In this document: positions 46,487 through 57,435 of the stretch, one piece after another | Layout: each line of letters opens with the position of its first letter | Position numbering within the stretch: the stretch's first letter is position 1 | DNA from: Acheta domesticus | Taxonomy: Eukaryota; Arthropoda; Insecta; Orthoptera; Gryllidae | Assembly (NCBI GenBank): GCA_031308135.1 | Contig: JAHLJT010008756.1 | Span: forward strand, 129,535,750 to 129,599,749 | Reading direction: 5' to 3' | Length of the DNA stretch: 64,000 bases | Notes under the pieces: model-generated | What the model was told of the DNA's origin: nothing | Databases searched by the model: none | Seen by the model: the letters and a program-made list of their open reading frames with translations, nothing else | Translations under genes and position numbers: made by a program

Positions 46487-46512
46487 TTTGTTTATTTATT
46501 TATTTATTTATC
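46455..46512. repeat. (TTTA)n microsatellite
   Basis: TTTA tetranucleotide repeat with one TTTG interruption near 46490. Confidence 0.95.
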
Positions 46513-48230
46513 AAACAGGCCATCAATCGATGCAAAAAAAATACACACACCTGCAAAAAACAAAAATTTCACCGCAACCATTTCCACCTAACAACTCGTC
46601 AAAACCACACAATTTCCTACCATCTCACATCACATCGCAAATAAAAAATAAAATAAAACATGCAAATCACTAATTACGTATTACAGAACTAAATAATTGT
46701 TTCTAACACAAATTATAGTAATTTTGTACCCACAATTTTCCGATTCTTTGGAAGTAAGTTACCAAAAATTTATTATGTTTTAAATACAAATATTTTAGAG
46801 AAAAATATAAATATTTAATATAAAAAATGATAATCATTGTAAAATTTGAAATTCTCATTGTTATCTTGACTCGACCGTCACTAGAAACAAACTAAGTAAT
46901 TATTACAAATGCGTTTTGTAAATTTATACTAATAAAAGTGAATTCAACGACATGTAACCGACATCGATACCACAAAGGAAGTGTATGAATACATAAGAAA
47001 TTTTTCCGGGCTGTTCTTCAGGATTGTTGCAGTGTTCTTGTAAAGTTTGGTAAAGATTAATTCAACACAAATGCGGAAAGTAAATAACTTAAGTAATGTA
47101 TTGGTTGAAGCACCATGATCATTATTTTTCGCCTATCCATAATAGCAGATTTGTTTCTAGTATATATCTCCAGAGGCCAGTAGTTGTGCGTAAGATAAAA
47201 ATGTTTAATCTAATAACAATGTATTGTGAAGTAAAATGAAAGAAAATTGTAGTATTTTATTCAAATGTGAACCAATTGCTTTAAAAGTAATAATATGAAA
47301 TACCGAGGCCTATATAAAATTAATTTTTTTCCTTTTCGACAGAGTTGGATATGAAGAAATCCATGGCGATGCTGGGTATTTTGCTAGAAGTCGGGGCCGC
47401 TTTAAGAATCCCTGAGAATCGCTTGGCCGATTCGAAAATAACACCGCACATACATATGTACAATACACATACATATTTTCATTTATTGATGAAGATACAT
47501 AAAATGTATCTGCTTTACTATCAATAAATAAGGGACTTCAGTGCTGCACCAAGAAAGGTAGAAGTATTTTGTTTTAATTTACCCATTGGGCATTAATAAA
47601 TGAAAATTATTATTACTTTAATTGAATAATCCAAAAACGTTGTATAAGTAAGCTACGTTTTATTTGTTTATCAATAACGTAGAAGGAAGTATTGTTTCCC
47701 AAAGTTGCGAAAGGGCAATAGCCATACTATTGTACAACGACGCTAAATTGGATTAAACAAACCGATAAACCGGGATCAAAAAAGCATTTCACCCACAAAG
47801 CAACAACTCCACAGAAGTTCCATTCAGATATGTAGAACTCGGTATACAAAATTGCATCAAAATTGGTGATGGTTTCGTTGGGCACTTTTCCAAAGTTTCT
47901 TGAAATGACTGTGTTAATACCTTCAGGGCATCTTTTTACTTCACATGTTTAAACATTGTATTCTGACTCAAAAACGTTACGAGATATCAAAAAGTGTGTA
48001 AGGATAGGTCATAAATAACACATTGTACTCTTTCATTTAAAACAAAAAGCAAAAAGATTGGACGTGGGACCACAAAGGTAACTGTGTTAAAACTACGTTA
48101 TTTTCCACCATCTACGCATAATGACGTCGCAAGTTAAGGCCGACCTCAATATTTGGTGACAACCTGCACGTGTGCATATACTGTTGAAACTAATAATTAA
48201 AAAAGGAACTGCAGGTTTTGCATACTTGCG
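46513..48230. other. AT-rich intergenic DNA
   Basis: No gene established. At 47317-47341 a pyrimidine tract ending TTTTCGACAG could act as a splice acceptor for a short + frame (MDMKKSMAMLGILLEVGAAL, 47348 onward). The frame degenerates into simple readings after about 35 codons, and I see no partner exon. Confidence 0.35.
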
Positions 48231-48234
48231 CGCC

Positions 48235-48408
48235 CAGAAGCGTATCTATGTTACGGCTGGCATGGCACGTGCCAAGGGGACCCTTAACACTGGGCGCTAT
48301 TTAGAGTATGCCGCTAAAAATGCAATAACAACCATGATTTAAAGAATTCTGGCAGGGGCGCAAATTCTTTGCTTGTCCTGGGCGCCTGACTGCATAGATA
48401 CGCCTCCG
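48235..48408. mobile_element. Short TIR element (MITE-like)
   Basis: The left end CAGAAGCGTATCTATG pairs with the right end CATAGATACGCCTCCG (14 of 16 complementary). The flanks show no convincing 8-bp TSD. The element is 174 bp and probably hAT-like from the CAGAGGCG-type start. Confidence 0.5.
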
Positions 48409-48439
48409 TGGTCCACTACGAGTGCCACTGCTCTTAAGC

Positions 48440-49815
48440 AGTGAAACATGTCTTTGATTAAACAAGTGGTGCTACATCTCATTCTTTTTTACATTGTTTC
48501 AAACTTTTGCAATTTTCAAAAATTCAGAAATTTCAACGAAAATGAGACTTGCGGCATTTTTAAGCAACCTTTGCTCTATCTAAGAAAAAAAATTAAAAAT
48601 TCTGGCCGTTTTCGAGAATATTTGTATACATTGCAGTAACGTCAAGCAAAAATTACAAGGAGCATGGCCTAATTTAAAGATCTAATTTTTAGGACTGGTT
48701 TTATTGAAGATAAAATTTTCTATCATCAATATTGTACTTTAGTAATATTATTTTTTTATAATTTTTGAAAATATGGAGAGTTTGATTTTGCAATGCGCAT
48801 CGGGCGCGAAAATGGGACCAGCACATTTTTTTTTCGCCCTTTGCTACTACATACGAGAAAAATATTTGAAGTCGTTTCGAGAAAATAATAATGGAAAAAT
48901 GTCTATTCGTCACGCAACATTACGGGAAGGCTACTCACATTTTTGGAAAATTGTACTTCACCATATATCAATATGTCTTTGAACAAGATTTTATTTTAAA
49001 AAATATCTCTATCTTAAATATTGTAGTTGTAAGTCGCCGCAAAAATTTTGAACTTTCGCAATTTTCGAAAAATCCGGAATTTTAAGGAAAATGAGACACG
49101 CACTGTTCTTTTGAGCGTTCATCATCTATGAACAAATTTTCATTAAAAACTAGTGGTGCTAAAATAGCTCGTACTTTCTCGTCCGTATTTTATGTAAAAT
49201 TACTCGAAAAGTATTCAAATTTTCGAAAAATTGTGCATGACCTTATTTCAAAATATATCCTTAAGTGACAAATTTAATTGAAAGAAAAAAATCTATCTTT
49301 AATATTTTAGTTGTAGGAAGACTCCGAAAAAAAATTTAAGTTTTGCAATTTTCAAAAAATGAGAGTTTTCAACGAACACGAGACAAAAACTTTTAATCAA
49401 AATCGATGGTGCCATTGTTTTGGAAATTTGAAAAATATGCCAGGGGCCTCATGTAAAGTACGCCCCTCCAATTAAAATATCAGTTTCAAATTCAAGGGGC
49501 CGCGACATCAGCCAGATCGACTGGGAGATATCAATTTTGGAGAAAATCGGCTAAACGGTTTAGCCGCTCGCGTTGTTCACAGACAGATGAACAGACGTTT
49601 TGCCGTCATTCGATTTTTCGGCATCAAATACCCACAAAACACGGCTTATGGCTACGCCACGTGTTAGAGGATTTTTTTCTAAATCCAGCAACTTGATTTA
49701 TCCACTTTCTCATTACCAGGGCCCTGTAATACGAGTTTTTCTGCCGAAAATTCGCCATTTTCTCGCGCAGCTTCACATAACTTTCTCTCTACTCCGCTGT
49801 GAGAAAGTAAAAATT
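48440..49815 (+). repeat. R1 dispersed repeat, copy b
   Basis: Same architecture as 3950-5447. Diverged internal units (CAATTTTCAAAAATTCAGAA-like) are followed by GGCTAAACGGTTTAGCCGCT, an ACAGACAGATGAACAGACG tract, CCACGTGTTAGAGGATTTTT and the terminal hairpin ACTTTCTC...GAGAAAGTAAAAA (about 49781-49812). Short frames inside are not supported. Confidence 0.7.
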
Positions 49816-50252
49816 GGAGTCATTTTTCAGAAAATTTTGAAAATGTGTGGCTTCGTATAAAGTAACCCAAAAAAGTGAAATATCCGTTTCACACTTGCAG
49901 GGCCTCGAGTTCCTTCAGATCAATTTTGTCAAAAATCGTCTGAACGGTTTAGCTATTAGCATTGATCACATACAGAGAGAACAGACGTACAGACGGACGT
50001 TTTGCCGTCAATCGGTTTTTTCGTTATCAAAAGCTCACAATTACCACCCGAAACACAAAGCAAAAAATGTTGATTCTGGTTACCAACGCGAAAGGAAAAA
50101 AATTACTACATATCGGGAAATATTTATCCACTTTTCCGTTACAGGTGCTCGACAAACCGAGGTCTTTCTGTCAAAATATCGCCGATTTCCACCGCAGCAT
50201 TTCAGTAATTTCTCTTTACTTCTTAGGAAGTAGGCGAGAAAGTAAAAAATAC
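49816..50252 (+). repeat. R1 dispersed repeat, copy c
   Basis: A shorter copy follows directly on copy b. It shows TCTGAACGGTTTAGC, ACAGACGTACAGACGGACG and an end hairpin TTTCTC...CGAGAAAGTAAAA. Confidence 0.7.
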
Positions 50253-51045
50253 ATTGTGGAGTACGTGTTTGTTATCTTCAATGTTTTGAGGACCCTTAAA
50301 GAGTGAGGCTCCGGGCGACCGCCGGGTTTGCCCATGCGTTAAATCGCCACCCCTTAGTATACGTGTATTATGGTATGCAGGAGGTTCAAATTTATGTTAT
50401 TGCAATGGTAGTGTGAAGTGATCCAATTTTTAAATTAATATTTCACAATGAAACAATTATTTCAGTACCGTTATTAAGTATTTTTCATGTAGAAACCCAC
50501 AAAATAAAACAGTTAAATTTTGACAGCATAGGAAACCTAACATATTTATATAACCTTGTACATCCTTATATATCCATTCTTGTATTTGATGATTGGCTGA
50601 AACTATTCGTTATCAAGATAAATTGCGTGTTTCTATTGAGTAGTTTTTTTAACAAGGCATGCACAATGTAATCTTTTGCCTTTATAATGTGCAAAGTTTC
50701 GTACTGGATAAAAATATTTCTAACAAATTTCAATCCGATTAAATTTAATTACGTTTGATGAAGTTTGAGAAGAAACGAATTATTTAATTAAAACCATTAG
50801 ACGGTAAAGTCATTACTCCCTTGGGATCATAAAACACCTGTGTGGGAGTTGAATACCACATATATTGAAATGGCGAGCACATATGCTTATCTAACGTCAC
50901 CTGCGTACTTTCGAGGGATTGCCATCCGGGGTCGAAGGGTAGATAAGTACCCTCCTCCTCCCCCACCCCAGAGGGCGAGAAAAGCAGCGCTTGCAGAGAG
51001 CGATAACTGCCACGAGCGGGAGATACCCTTCTTCCCCTTCCAGTG
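50253..51045. other. Unassigned DNA
   Basis: AT-rich, then a mixed segment with a C-rich run at about 50952-50972. Overlapping frames at 50784-51134 on minus have no domain. Confidence 0.4.
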
Positions 51046-51515
51046 AGAAGCAGCTTCAACAAGACCCTCCACAACGATCTTGCAATAGAACCAATTACCA
51101 CCTTTATTACAAAGCTGGCACATAATTTTTTCAATAATTTAAATCATGCACAAGGAGCAGTCACTTACGAAATAGGAACCGATCAGCCCCCACTCTCCCG
51201 CCTAAGAAACAGACTCCCATTCCACATTTTCCTTCAATATCTCTCTGACATTAGATAACCAAGAACATTCCTAGCAATTACCTGTCCCTCCCATCGTATT
51301 TCATTTAATCCTGTCATTGCTGTAACATAATTCCCTCGCAATAACCTTGGTTGAAGGTACAACACATGTAATCACTATCAGGGAGGTAACAAGCAGTTAC
51401 CCCCTTCACACTTTTCAGATACAAAGTTTCTCGGCCAATCAACTGAAGAGCCTCACGGCTGAACGTTGTACTGTCTGTAAATGTAAAATAAAATTAAAAA
51501 AAAAAAGAAGCAGCT
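51046..51515 (+). mobile_element. 5'-truncated LINE with 10-bp TSD
   Basis: The TSD AGAAGCAGCT occurs at 51046-51055 and 51506-51515. The insert (51056-51505) begins inside an ORF2 C-terminus: HNDLAIEPITTFITKLAHNF matches the LHxDLxIEPIxxFIxxLxxxF motif common at the end of Jockey/CR1-like reverse transcriptases. The frame stops at 51258. A ~230-bp 3' UTR and an A-rich tail (AAAATAAAATTAAAAAAAAA) follow. This is a dead-on-arrival copy. Confidence 0.85.
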
Positions 51516-51679
51516 AGCGGTTGCGAGGCGCCTCGCCCACTCCCGCTCTGCCGCCCACGAGTGTTGTGGCGGGCCTTGGGTTAGGGTACGGAGTTCGATG
51601 CGTCTGGTCAGCTTTCTCTTCATCTACGATGGTCATCTAATTCGATTGTTCAATTTTGCCTCATGAGACCAGTATATTC

Positions 51680-51799
51680 TTCAACGGGCGTAGAATGCTA
51701 GCTATTATTCACGAGTTGAAGTTTACGACACGAACGACGTAGGAGCCAGTGTCGGAATTTCTACGAGTGAATAATAGCTACCATTCTACGCGAGTAGAA
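51680..51799. repeat. Long imperfect hairpin
   Basis: Arms 51688-51712 and 51767-51791 are complementary with a single mismatch over 25 bp (left starts GCGTAGAATGCTAGC; right ends GCTACCATTCTACGC). Weaker pairing continues outward and into the loop (GACAC...GTGTC). It is a small foldback element or a possible small-RNA precursor. Confidence 0.8.
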
Positions 51800-51990
51800 G
51801 ACTGTACTTCCCTTATGACTTTAAAATTAAGATTTTAAAAATACTAAATGGGCGACTTAACCTTACAAAACGGCTACAGAACACTCACGACAGTTGCTAC
51901 CAGCCGCGGCAGAGCACGCAGCGCCCCTGTAGGCGACGGCGATAACCTTCTGTCGTGTATAATGAATTAAGACGAACGTGATTGATCGAC

Positions 51991-52021
51991 AGCCGTGCGA
52001 GAATAATATCCTCGCACGGCT
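51991..52021. repeat. 11-bp perfect hairpin
   Basis: AGCCGTGCGAG and CTCGCACGGCT flank a 9-base AT-rich loop. No T-run follows, so it does not look like a terminator. Confidence 0.8.
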
Positions 52022-52136
52022 TGTGGAATCGGCATCATTACTGCATCCGAAAACGTTTACAAATGTATACATTCTGCACTAGTCGTAGAGAAAAAATATT
52101 TCTCTCTCTTCGGCAGTACTCTAAATAAGAAAACTG

Positions 52137-52650
52137 GCAAAGGTAGCTTAGGGTATCAATTGATGTCCGTGCAGGACCTCTGACCGGGAGGTCCTAAGGT
52201 TCCGAGGGTGGCAGTATTTTCGACACTTGCAAAATAGCTAGGTCGAATTCAGTCTCTGTCTGGAGAAGAATTCTATCGGCGGCTGCTCTGATCGGTAGTT
52301 TTCCACGGCTTCTCTGATCAAGACCAAGAGAATGACGAAGCAGAACCCTAACAAACGGGCCACGGACCGCGCGCGATCTTTTCTTTGTCTTCCTTGTCCT
52401 ATCTTCACCCCTTGCACACACTTATCCCACCCTTAATTACATTTACACGTACACATGCTCTTACATACACACTTACGTGTACTACAGTACCGCACAAGTC
52501 GGGAGCTTAGAGTTTGTCCAGGCTGTGGAGGTGCCGCGAGAGATAGGTACTTGGGGGAAAACCCGCAAGACGTAGGCCGGATCTCGCCATCCAACGGAGA
52601 AAGACCGCCGCTATCTTCCGCGATAAAACATGCACTACACTTACGGGATA
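52137..52650 (+). mobile_element. SINE-A, diverged copy
   Basis: It carries AGGTAGCTTAGGGTATCAAT, GAATTCAGTCTCTGTCTGG, CTAACAAACGGGCCACGGAC and an ACACTTACGGGAT end. Box B is broken (AAGGTTCCGAGG), and the (TCAA)n tail is gone. Confidence 0.85.
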
Positions 52651-52754
52651 CCGTTAATAGCAGACCCGAACCAAAGAAACCAATGTAAGAACATACTAGT
52701 TTTTTTAAATAAAATATATAATACCAAGCGCAAATCATGTTAAACATAGCGTAA

Positions 52755-53600
52755 TGCTAGCACCAAAACCGTTCAGCCAATTGTCTCCAAAATTGATATT
52801 CCTTGATCAATTTGAGGGAACTCCAGTCCCACTAAGTTAGAAACGGATATTTTGATTTTTACAAGAAGCCTCAACATTTTCTCAAAAATAGCTTCATATT
52901 TTTTTAATTCAATTTTGTCCTAGGAGAGCGTAAATGCTTAAAAAATGAGTCAAGTCTAATTTTTATTGAAATCCCTAATTTTTTAAAAATTGTATAGGTT
53001 TAAAATTTTTTCGGCGTATTTGTACAACTACAATGTTGAAGGTGAAGATTTCTGAACAAAATCTGTTATTCAAAGACTGATCTTAAAAAATGTCAGGAAT
53101 AATTTTTCAGAAATATGAGTATTTTTCACGTAATTGTGTGCGAAAGATACACAAATTTTGAAAAGTTTAAAACAATTATTTTCTCAAAATTGGCTTCAAT
53201 TTTTGTCTTTAAATTTTCGTCTCATATGTATTAAAGGTCAGTAAAAAACTGGTGCTAGTCTCATTTCTGGAAAATCATCTGTATTTTTAAAAACTGCAGA
53301 AAGTTGACCTTTCAAAAATACAATATAGAAGATAAATATTTGTCAAAAAATTGTTCTGAAAACCGTTATTTAAAAAAGTTATCATCGATTTTTTAAAAGT
53401 AGTTTTGTGTTAATCTGCTTAAAGTTAATGTAATTCATAAAAAACTTTTCTTTAAAACAGCTCCAATTTGTTTCTTTTAATTTTTTCCTACGAATAGAAC
53501 ACGAGGCAGAGTTGTCATTTTCGTTGAAATCTCTGAATTTTCGAAAATTGCAAAATTTGGAAATATTGTGAGAAGGTACGTGCTCGTGTTGCATCACTAA
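52755..53600 (-). repeat. R1 dispersed repeat, copy d
   Basis: The reverse complement begins in AT-rich internal units and ends GGCTGAACGGTTTTGGTGCT, just after which the conserved 3' module is cut off. The terminal hairpin is missing. The 100-codon minus frame at 53382-53684 lies partly in this repeat. Confidence 0.6.
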
Positions 53601-54120
53601 TTTCCATTCGATAGCGTGCCAGAAAAGCCGCTGAACACAAGCATTTTCATCTTCTTTTTGTTGCTCTTTTCCGCCTATATCCAATATCTGTGTTCATTTT
53701 ACTTAATGTTCCATAAATTTGGATTCAACATTTTACATTTGAGTGGGTTCATTGTTTTTTCCTTTCACCATATAATTTTATTTAAAAATCAGGACATCCA
53801 AAGTCGCAATTGCAAGAATAGCTATGCGAACTCACAATCTTTACCTAAACTTACTGTTAATAAACGATTGACTTGGCATGTTTTCGTTCCTGCTGGAAAA
53901 CCTCCAACATGTTAAAAATGTTAAGTGTTGAATTGTTAACAGTTTACATGTTAAATACTGCAGACGTGGAAAATATATTTTTAGCATGTTTCTGTTAAAT
54001 GTCAAGTGGTGGAAATGCGCTCACAGTGACAATTGCCTTCTTCTGTTTTCATTGTATCCAGTGTATACATTCCACAATTATTTATCACTTGTGTCCTGTA
54101 GAAGCAAAAAAGGCTCCCGT
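53601..54120. other. AT-rich DNA
   Basis: No supported gene. Confidence 0.4.
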
Positions 54121-54339
54121 TAAATGTGTGGGATTTTGAATCATGCACTATCATCAGCAGAAGCAGCAGCAGGAGCAGAGTATATATCGTACATACAGGC
54201 AAATAAAATATATAAAAATCAATGTATGCTTGTATATTATGCGCTGCCTTACCGTTCATCTTGTTACGATAAAACTTTGTCAAATTATTGCTTGCACTTT
54301 CGCGAGGAATATAGGTGTAGCACAATAGGAATATCTGTC

Positions 54340-55762
54340 GCACATAGACGCAAAATGTGGGCGTTGTTGATGTTATACGTTTATTTTGACTTAAGCACCC
54401 CTGAACAGACGTTTTATCCAGTTTATGCTAAAGCAATTAAAAATACACAAGGAACAGAAGCAACAGTGGTAACGAAAGATGTATCAGTGAAACACCAACG
54501 TAACTACTATGCCAGCCATCTTACTGCCGCATTATGTGCTATCTTGACCGCCATGAAACTTATTAAAAATATTAACCACTCAAAGTTCAGTTTATACTCT
54601 AAGTCCCACACTGCAATAAAAAGCCTCAACAGTACGAAACTTTTAGTGAAATGATTATAACAATCCAAAAACTGCATCATGACATTACCACGTCAGGTTA
54701 AGAAGTAATATTGGTATGGGATATGAATGAATATACAGAAATGCAGAGGGGAAACTGCCAGAGTAGTTAGTGGAAGTACAACTGATATCCCAAACACTGT
54801 ACTGGAAATTTCGAATACACTCCAAGATCAAATGAAATATATTGGAAAAATATTAGAAGAAAAATGTTTCTCCATATGGACTACGCTTAAAAGAAGTGAC
54901 CTTCATAAAAACGTAATCAATTTTCAAAGTCTGAAACATAATAAAAAGCCAAGTGGCCATAACGAGAACACGAACAGGTCACTTTAAGCTAAGCCATCTA
55001 CATTTGATTGACGGATCCAATCCTCCATCATGTGACCACTGCAATACGGCTTAGTCCCTGTCCCACATAGTCAATCATTGCCCTACTTTCCAACACATCA
55101 GGCAGAGGTATCTTCACGACACAAGGTTGGAATGTATACTTGAATCTGAGAAGTATCAAGGAAGAATTATACAATTCAATAAGGACAGTGGAATATTCTG
55201 CCAAATCTGAATTTTTGAATACAATACCGGACAATCTGACAATTTCGAATTCAATACCGGACCCAGAAAAATGATTCATCATCTGACAAATCTTAAAGAT
55301 GTTTGACATGAGACACACTTGTTCTCTTTTTTCACCGTATCTTTATACTGAACCTATAAAATCCAAAAATGGTTCCTCATCTGCACAACACTTCAAAGAA
55401 GTGTAGTTTATCCCACACTATATCACTTTCTATGTAGTAGGATATCTTTGGCATACTGCCTTCCTATTAGTGCTTGTTGATGTACGAATGTATGTAGCTA
55501 ATGTATATGTAACTAATAGTTTACCAAGTGATTAAACTCTGCTTTTGCTCATATTTTGTTTTTGTTTGCGTATTTCATTAAGCATTATTGTTACTACTCT
55601 TTCCTTTTTTGCAATCCTGTAAACAATCTGTTTTATTGTACATTGTACTGAATCTGTAAACCTCCATTAATCATCTATGTATTAATGTTGTAATGTATTA
55701 TTTCTGAGTCGCTAATGACCTAGCTATCGATGCGACTTTAAATAAACAAAACAAAAAAAGAA
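54340..55762 (+). pseudogene. Decayed LINE with RNase H domain (I-like)
   Basis: A frame ending at 54654 contains TEATVVTKDVSVKHQRNYYA and LTAALCAILTAMKLIKNINH, then SKFSLYSKSHTAIKSL. This fits the RNase H domain of I-group LINEs. The three usual acidic residues are missing: the TDGS-type segment is absent, TAEL reads TAAL, and SDS reads SKS. After frame changes, 54965-55100 reads RTGHFKLSHLHLIDGSNPPS, then CDHCN and SLSHIVNHCPTF, the Cys/His motif found downstream of RNase H in such elements. A 3' UTR ends GACTTTAAATAAACAAAACA at about 55735-55762. It is inactive and 5'-truncated. Confidence 0.75.
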
Positions 55763-56994
55763 GTTCTACGCCACCCGCCGCACTCTCAAGTATTAAGCAC
55801 ATCTTCGCTGCATAATCTGCTCCTGCGATTGTGAAATATCGGTCAGAATTATTTCTTGAACGTTATCTCGGACAAGTAAATCAAATTTCTCCAAGACAGC
55901 CTCACAGCGAATGTATGCCCAAACTAGAGGGAGGACGTTTTAACAATAGTATACTTGACAACCCTGTCCAAACCAGAACATAGAATAAATACATACTCCC
56001 GAGGAAGTCTTTTATTTCTTTCCGGAGGAAGTCTTTCATGTCGAGGAAGTCTTTCATCAACTTTTGGAAAGCGTAGCGTAAAACGTGATTAAGTCACGTG
56101 ACCAGTAGCGTGTGAAGTGTAATGTATTGCACTAGCGAATCATTTCCGGGTCCATTACTAATATAAAAAATATAGCATGTTCTGAAATGGCACGAGCGAG
56201 TACTGATTAACACATAACCTCAGATTCCTTCCTTCTCGCATGGCGTCAGCTGTGTAGTAAGCAGTATCGCTCTGAGTACGAGAATATAGTCGTAGCATCA
56301 GGTATGAGAAAAGGGAAGTAAACAGAATAAAATATTTACATATTCAGTGAGATTCAAAACTGTTTCATTGTTTTTGAATTTATCCACTTTTTGTGAACAT
56401 CAAATGAAACTATTGACACCTCTTACGTGGTCAAAGGCTGCTTAAATTTCCGTCAGTTAGTGTATATTCAAACTTAGTAACATAGATTTCTCTTTGGAGG
56501 TATTGTATGTTTGTAACAAACTAAATTTAATAGATAGACGTAGTTATTCGGCCTGAATTAATGATGTTATGATGGAGGCGAAAGGCATACGCTACGTCGC
56601 GCAGCGTATTGAATACAATTGATAAAGAATGGAGAATGGTAAAGTAGGTGGACTCTCAATTGACCAGTTAGAGAGCATTCCTTAGGATACACATTTAAGA
56701 CAATACTTTGTAATAAATATGTAGAATCTACGATTGACCAGTGGCCAAACTCATTGGACATTGATTTTCTTGCAAGTAGAATAGAATCGCTTAACTCTTT
56801 TGTAAGCGAGGCCTAGTAAAACGTGCTCTTGGCTCCAGAGGTCGACAGCTTTCTATGCTATCGAACTAGACGCTTGCATTTGGTATCAGGGTTTGGTGCG
56901 GGTTCTTGAGCTCCTTCTAAGGACAGTATTTTTTGCATAGAGCTTCTCTTTGTGGCGCAGTGTGTGTGAGGTGGTGCATTGTGTGTTGCAGATC
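55763..56994. other. Intergenic DNA upstream of Shab
   Basis: AT-rich, with a small local triplication of GAGGAAGTCTTTCATC-like units at about 55999-56060. No gene supported. A Shab promoter or 5' UTR could lie here but I see no decisive motif. Confidence 0.35.
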
Positions 56995-57291
56995 AGGATG
57001 CGCCAGCGGCTGGGCGCGGCGGCGGCGGGGGGCGGATGAGGTCGCGCGCCGCCCCCGCTGCCCGCCTCCGGCCCCGCCCCCGCCCCCGCGCCCTTCGCCC
57101 ACGCGCCCTTCGCCCCCGCCGCGGCGGCGGCGCTTAGCGGCGGCGGCGGTGGTGGTGGTGGGTGTCGCCCTTCCGCCGCGCCCGCGCCCGCGCCCTCGCC
57201 TCCGCCCCCGCCCTCGCCCTCGCCCTCGCCTCCGGCCCGCGCCCGCGCCCGCGCCAGCGCCAGCCTCCTCGCCCCCGCCGCCGCGCCGCCC
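56995..57291 (+). other. CpG-rich region immediately 5' of Shab exon 1
   Basis: Strongly GC-rich (CCGCCCC, CGGCGG runs) and continuous with the coding exon. It is open in the exon frame for some distance upstream of the ATG at 57292 (reading ASLLAPAAAPP), so the true start could be further 5'. It may be 5' UTR, an N-terminal coding extension or a CpG-rich promoter. Confidence 0.45.
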
Positions 57292-57435
57292 ATGCTGGGC
57301 GAGCCGGCGCGCGAGCCGGCGGCCGGCGGCGTGCGCTGGGACATGGGCGGCGACCTGGGCGCGCCGTGCGCCGCCGAGGACGCGGGCGGCCCGGGCCCCG
57401 GCCCCGGCCCCGGCCCCGGCCCCGGCGGCAAGGAG
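57292..57435 (+). CDS. Shab: Shab (Kv2) potassium channel, probable first coding exon
   Basis: This would encode the cytoplasmic N-terminus of the channel: 48 codons from an ATG at 57292, starting MLGEPAREPAAGGVRWDMGG and ending in a Pro-Gly run and GGKE. The exon closes at GGAG|GTCAGT, a good donor. It ends in phase 0, which fits the phase-0 start of the T1 exon 2.6 kb downstream on the same strand. The residues themselves are low complexity and not diagnostic, since insect Shab N-termini are variable and rich in simple repeats. The assignment therefore rests on position, strand, phase and donor. The ATG context (GCCGCCC before ATG) is only fair, and an upstream start in the same open frame is possible. 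The exon's donor is the first unit of the 63-bp minisatellite that follows. Confidence 0.5.
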
